Positions 60,036 to 64,000 of a DNA stretch of 64,000 bases are shown here, in pieces. Origin of the DNA: Sulfurovum sp. (GTDB taxonomy: Bacteria > Campylobacterota > Campylobacteria > Campylobacterales > Sulfurovaceae). Under the pieces are notes generated by a model that did no database searches, was not told the origin of the DNA, and saw only the letters and a list, made by a program, of their open reading frames with translations. Location of the stretch: the NCBI RefSeq assembly GCF_015493435.1, contig NZ_WGDD01000042.1, positions 1 to 64,000 of the forward strand. Direction: 5' to 3'. Numbering within the stretch: the first letter of the stretch is position 1; the number at the start of each line of letters is the position of its first letter. The position numbers and the translations under genes were made by a program.

Positions 60036-61058
60036 ATGAATCATTTGCTTAAGACCCGGATCACCCAACTGGCATTTCTCTTCCTCTTTGCCGCTGAATT
60101 CACTTTTTATCTTTTGATCCTGCAGACGGGTGTGGTAGAGTACCATCATTCCGTCCTGACGGAGATATGGATGGTCCCCGCGGGAGGCATGGCCGGTATT
60201 CTGGTATCGGTCTTCTACTACAGGGAACGCGGATGGCTGATCTCTCTTCTCCTCTTTTTACAGCTGCTGCTCTCGTTCCAGTATGCTGTTGCCAATCCGG
60301 CAGAACTATTTCTTTTCGGCCTGATCAGCGGATTGACCGCACCGATGCTCATTGCACGCATCGACCGTTTTGGCGTAGTGGTGGTCGCTCTGGCACTCTC
60401 CTATATGTATGGTACCTCGTATTTTGACGTAGCTGCGGTACAAAGAACGGACATCGCCCTCTTTCTGTCGGCAGTCGCCCTGTTCGCCTCCTTTTTTGCC
60501 AACATGGCGCAGAGAAGGGAAGCGCGGGGGAGTATTTCATACTACAGTGCCGGCAGCATCTTCCTCTGGCTGCTTCTGGATGCCGCGCTGTTCGAAACGC
60601 TTTCGCGTGACAGTGTCATGCATCTGTGGGGGAGCAGCGCCTTTACCTGGAACATCGTGTTCTTTCACTGCATCGGCCTTGCAGCCGCCTATAAACTGAA
60701 AGACTGGAAGTATAATGATGGTGTGCTTCTTGCCCTTTTCACGCTGACGTACCTCCTCTATGCCTCCGGGTCCAGGGAAATGCTTAGCCTGGTCTACCCT
60801 TTTGTGATCTCCTATTACAATGTCATCATACTGCGCCGACTGACGAGACTGCCTTACAGGATGCTGGCCGTTATGGCACTGAGCCTGTGGGCGGCATCCG
60901 GCATGGGACTGCTCATCGCACTCTCGCATACCTTCGTTCCCGCATGGATCGCACTCTTGATGCTCGCCGGCATCTACCTGTATAGATCATTGCAACCGAA
61001 ACTGTACCGGGTGCTGTACCTCATGGGCCTGACTCCTGCGGAAAGGGGTCTGCCGTAA
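60036..61058 (+). CDS. multi-TM hypothetical membrane protein
   Basis: About 9 predicted TM segments by inspection; no family recognised. Confidence 0.7.
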   Translation: MNHLLKTRITQLAFLFLFAAEFTFYLLILQTGVVEYHHSVLTEIWMVPAGGMAGILVSVFYYRERGWLISLLLFLQLLLSFQYAVANPAELFLFGLISGLTAPMLIARIDRFGVVVVALALSYMYGTSYFDVAAVQRTDIALFLSAVALFASFFANMAQRREARGSISYYSAGSIFLWLLLDAALFETLSRDSVMHLWGSSAFTWNIVFFHCIGLAAAYKLKDWKYNDGVLLALFTLTYLLYASGSREMLSLVYPFVISYYNVIILRRLTRLPYRMLAVMALSLWAASGMGLLIALSHTFVPAWIALLMLAGIYLYRSLQPKLYRVLYLMGLTPAERGLP

Positions 61059-61127
61059 TAGGTTGACAGCAAACTGTGCTCCGCAGTCGGGCTCATTTCA
61101 AACAAATCAAACCAAAAGGATACACAC

Positions 61128-61655
61128 ATGAAAACTGCTTTATTACTTTCACTTTTCGCTGCTTCTGCACTGATGGGCGGCAATCTGGCTGTCACGAAGG
61201 GCAGCGTCAGGGTACATACCGAAGTGCTCGTCGATTCCCACATCGATCCGGTCACGACCAAACTGGTCTCGCATCTTTCTATGCCTTCAGGCATAGAGTC
61301 CATCCGTGGAAGCGTGGATGTTTCGCTCAAAGACCTTAAGAGCGACAAGGCGGACAGGGATGAACATATGGAGGAAGCCATTGAAAGTGCCAAATTCCCT
61401 ATGGCGACCTATACTTTCAGCTCCGTCACGAAACAGGGGAACGGCTACACGATAGACGGTGTTCTGAAATTTCACAATGTCAGCAAACCGCTGAAGATCA
61501 AGGCGAATATCAGGGAGAAGGACGGCAAAGTCCACCTGAACGGAAAGACTTCGTTCAAGATGTCGAGCTACGGGGTGCAGCCTCCCAAACTGCTTTTACT
61601 GACCGTGCGTGACCGTGTGGACCTCGCGATAGACGTCAACTTCACCGAACGTTAA
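61128..61655 (+). CDS. YceI-family periplasmic protein
   Basis: Signal peptide; HMEEAIESAKFPMATYTFSSV...GVLKFHNVSKPLKIKANI. Confidence 0.88.
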   Translation: MKTALLLSLFAASALMGGNLAVTKGSVRVHTEVLVDSHIDPVTTKLVSHLSMPSGIESIRGSVDVSLKDLKSDKADRDEHMEEAIESAKFPMATYTFSSVTKQGNGYTIDGVLKFHNVSKPLKIKANIREKDGKVHLNGKTSFKMSSYGVQPPKLLLLTVRDRVDLAIDVNFTER

Positions 61656-61664
61656 GAGAGTCTG

Positions 61665-62738
61665 ATGTTCAAATCATTTTTGCGTTACAAGTACAAGACC
61701 GTACTTATTCTCATTTCCGCCACGGCCGCCATTGCTTCCATTTTCCTCATTACGGCACTGGGGAACGGCATCATCTCCATGTACGCCTCCATGCTGAAGA
61801 CGGACGGCGACATCATTGTCATGCAGAAAGGGGTGGCCGACACCTTTTTCAGCGATATCAACCGCTCCCTTCTGGCACCGATATCGAAAATAAACGGTGT
61901 CCGCTCGGCCCAGGGCGTGATCGTCGGTGCGGGTGCCATCGATACGGTGCCTATCGCGGGGATCTATGGAGTGACCCGGAACCGTTTTGGGAACTACCGG
62001 CTCCAGGAGGGAAGGTATCCGGAAAAGAGCGGTGAGGTCATTGTTGGGGAAAGTATCGCTTCGATCCTGCATGACCCCGAAAAGATCACACTGATGGGAA
62101 AACCCTTTCGTGTCTCGGGGATATACAGAAGCGATATCGGGTTTGAGAACGGCGGCGTGGTCATTGCCATATCGGATGCGGAATCCCTTTTTCACAAAAG
62201 CGCTTCTTTTCTTCTGGTTTCCCTGCAGGATATCGACGGAGACAGCGTGCGTGTCATCGACGCGATCAAAGCACTCGATCCCGATATAGACGTCAAGTCC
62301 ACTACGGAATTCATAGATAATTACAACCAGTTCAAGATCATACGCATTTCCAGCAATGTCATCGCCTCCATCTCATTTTTCATGGGATTCCTTGCGATCG
62401 TGAGCCTGATGAGTATGATGGTCAACGACAGACGGTATGAGTTCGGTATCAAGCGGGCCATGGGTATTTCCCAGGTGACCATCGTCTTTCATATCCTTGT
62501 CGAAGTCACAGTGCTGATCCTGATCGCTTTTGCCCTGGCGTACGGCATCAGCGTACTGCTTCTGGACCAGCTGCAGCATATAGAGAAGTTCCAGGGCTAC
62601 CTGAGCGGCGAGATCGATGCCGGGCTCTTCTTCCGCCTGCTTGCGGGTACGGTACTCATGGCGATGATCGGTGCCCTTATACCGGCTCTGATCGCGGCAC
62701 GTATCGACCCGATCATACTGATAAACAGGGGGCAATAA
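61665..62738 (+). CDS. MacB/FtsX-type ABC permease
   Basis: N-terminal TM, MacB_PCD-like periplasmic domain, FtsX TM region NDRRYEFGIKRAMGISQVTIV. Confidence 0.85.
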   Translation: MFKSFLRYKYKTVLILISATAAIASIFLITALGNGIISMYASMLKTDGDIIVMQKGVADTFFSDINRSLLAPISKINGVRSAQGVIVGAGAIDTVPIAGIYGVTRNRFGNYRLQEGRYPEKSGEVIVGESIASILHDPEKITLMGKPFRVSGIYRSDIGFENGGVVIAISDAESLFHKSASFLLVSLQDIDGDSVRVIDAIKALDPDIDVKSTTEFIDNYNQFKIIRISSNVIASISFFMGFLAIVSLMSMMVNDRRYEFGIKRAMGISQVTIVFHILVEVTVLILIAFALAYGISVLLLDQLQHIEKFQGYLSGEIDAGLFFRLLAGTVLMAMIGALIPALIAARIDPIILINRGQ

Positions 62739-63350
62739 GTGCTGCGTCTGGAACATATTTCACATTTTTACGGGCAGGAGGGTATCCTGCATGACATCAG
62801 CCTGGAGATAGAGGAGGGTTCGTTCACGGTGATCACGGGGGAGAGCGGCAGCGGCAAGTCCACGCTGCTCTCCATCGTTTCGACGCTGCTGAAACCTACC
62901 GAAGGAAAACTCTATTTCGATGGCCTGGAAAGCAGAGATATCAGGCATCTCAACAGATTCAGAAAAGAAGAGATCGGTTTCGTTTTCCAGTTCCATTACC
63001 TGATCAGCCATCTGACCGTGTATGAGAACATCGCCATGGCCAGCAATAGAACACGTCAGGAGATAGAAGCGCTGCTGACATCGCTCGATATTGCCGAACT
63101 GTCCGGAAAATATCCTGACGAGATATCGGGCGGCCAGCGGCAAAGGGCGGCGATCGCGCGTGCCATGATCAACGAACCGAAATACATTTTTGCCGATGAG
63201 CCCACGGGGAACCTCGATTCCGGGAATTCCCAGATCGTTTTCGACCTGCTGCGCGGTCTCGACGCGACCGTGATCGTCGCGAGCCATGACCATTCCAAAA
63301 TAAAACCCACCGACAGGGTCATCACACTCAAGGACGGACGCCTATGCTGA
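62739..63350 (+). CDS. ABC transporter ATPase (LolD/MacB type)
   Basis: GESGSGKSTLLS, EISGGQRQRAAIARAM, IFADEPTGNLDS; GTG start. Confidence 0.92.
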   Translation: MLRLEHISHFYGQEGILHDISLEIEEGSFTVITGESGSGKSTLLSIVSTLLKPTEGKLYFDGLESRDIRHLNRFRKEEIGFVFQFHYLISHLTVYENIAMASNRTRQEIEALLTSLDIAELSGKYPDEISGGQRQRAAIARAMINEPKYIFADEPTGNLDSGNSQIVFDLLRGLDATVIVASHDHSKIKPTDRVITLKDGRLC

Positions 63351-64000
63351 AAGAAAAACTCCTTCCCCACATCTACTTTGCCTACACCTTCCTGATCCTA
63401 GCGGCGGCGTTCGGCCTGCTCTATGCGCTGCAGCTGCTGGATATCGGCACGGGGCTGATCCGTCCCGACCTGGTACGTTCTCTGCACATTTCACTGATGC
63501 TGTACGGTTTCGTACCGCTGATGCTGACACTGCTTCCTTTTGCACTGTTCGACAAAGAGCATGTAATGACCCCGCAGAGCATTTGGTATCTGGAACGGTT
63601 CCTCTATCTGTGGTATATCTTTCTTCTGTTCATGGTATTCTCCCTGCTGGCAGGCGATACCCGCGGTCTTCCTTTTTACGATTTTCCCTATGAACTGAAC
63701 GGTATTCTTGCCCTGGCGGGCCTTTTCTATATCATCGCGATCTTCAAGTCCATCAGGAACTACGAGGTCAAACCGCTCTGGGTGCGTGTTTCTCTAGTAC
63801 TGGTCATCGTCAGCCCCTTCGCGCTGCTGCTCCTGATGAACCCCGACTACGGTCAGGTGGAAAAGATGCTTATGGGCCCGCACGGGGATAATACTCTGGG
63901 GATGAGTTTTGCACTGGTCGCTATCTATTACCTGGCGATCAAACTGGCTTCGGAGAAAGTCTCTTTTGTGACACGCTGGCATATACTGTGGCAGATACCG
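63344..64000 (+). CDS. heme-copper oxidase subunit I-like membrane protein, 3'-truncated by window edge
   Basis: ATG at 63344 overlapping the ATPase stop; frame open to 64000: multi-TM with DLVRSLHISLMLYGFVPLML and MGPHGDNTLGMSFALVAIYY. Confidence 0.6.
   Translation, partial: MLKEKLLPHIYFAYTFLILAAAFGLLYALQLLDIGTGLIRPDLVRSLHISLMLYGFVPLMLTLLPFALFDKEHVMTPQSIWYLERFLYLWYIFLLFMVFSLLAGDTRGLPFYDFPYELNGILALAGLFYIIAIFKSIRNYEVKPLWVRVSLVLVIVSPFALLLLMNPDYGQVEKMLMGPHGDNTLGMSFALVAIYYLAIKLASEKVSFVTRWHILWQIP

Overview
The window is chromosomal sequence from a Campylobacterota-like bacterium, with Sulfurovum/Sulfurimonas-type gene content (inference from gene families, no search run). It is densely coding on both strands, with about 50 genes I can support. 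No rRNA, tRNA, CRISPR array or intact transposase was recognised. Recognisable modules: a surface protein/lipoprotein/HprK-like group; NamZ (DUF1343) and GH20 hexosaminidase; a pqiAABC operon with split pqiA; a split RND pump; adk and aspS; a VWA protein plus a MotA/OmpA-type ion-motor pair; a nitrate-assimilation cluster (MoCo reductase, DmsB-DmsC-like fusion, siroheme nitrite reductase, NNP transporter, PP2C-kinase fusion); a protoglobin/PsiE-like protein; an AT-rich island; a cell-envelope block (two MltG, AsmA-like, LolCE, SecA, LolA); and an HK/RR, YceI, MacB-like and heme-copper-oxidase-like block at the right edge. Strongest non-standard signals: (1) a perfect 21-bp inverted repeat in the divergent nitrite reductase/nitrate transporter promoter, each arm carrying a 17-bp dyad placed exactly 41 bp from its own TATAAT box; (2) a dispersed family of GTAG-headed REP/REPIN-like hairpins whose stem sequence varies while pairing is kept; (3) an unlisted 47-aa Cys-containing small-protein gene with its own promoter, RBS and terminator; (4) a Zorya-like ion-motor pair without Zorya effectors, linked to a VWA protein and an unlisted 54-aa ORF; (5) a DUF488 gene flanked by attC-like cores; (6) a head-to-head 5' overlap of mltG and an AsmA-like gene.
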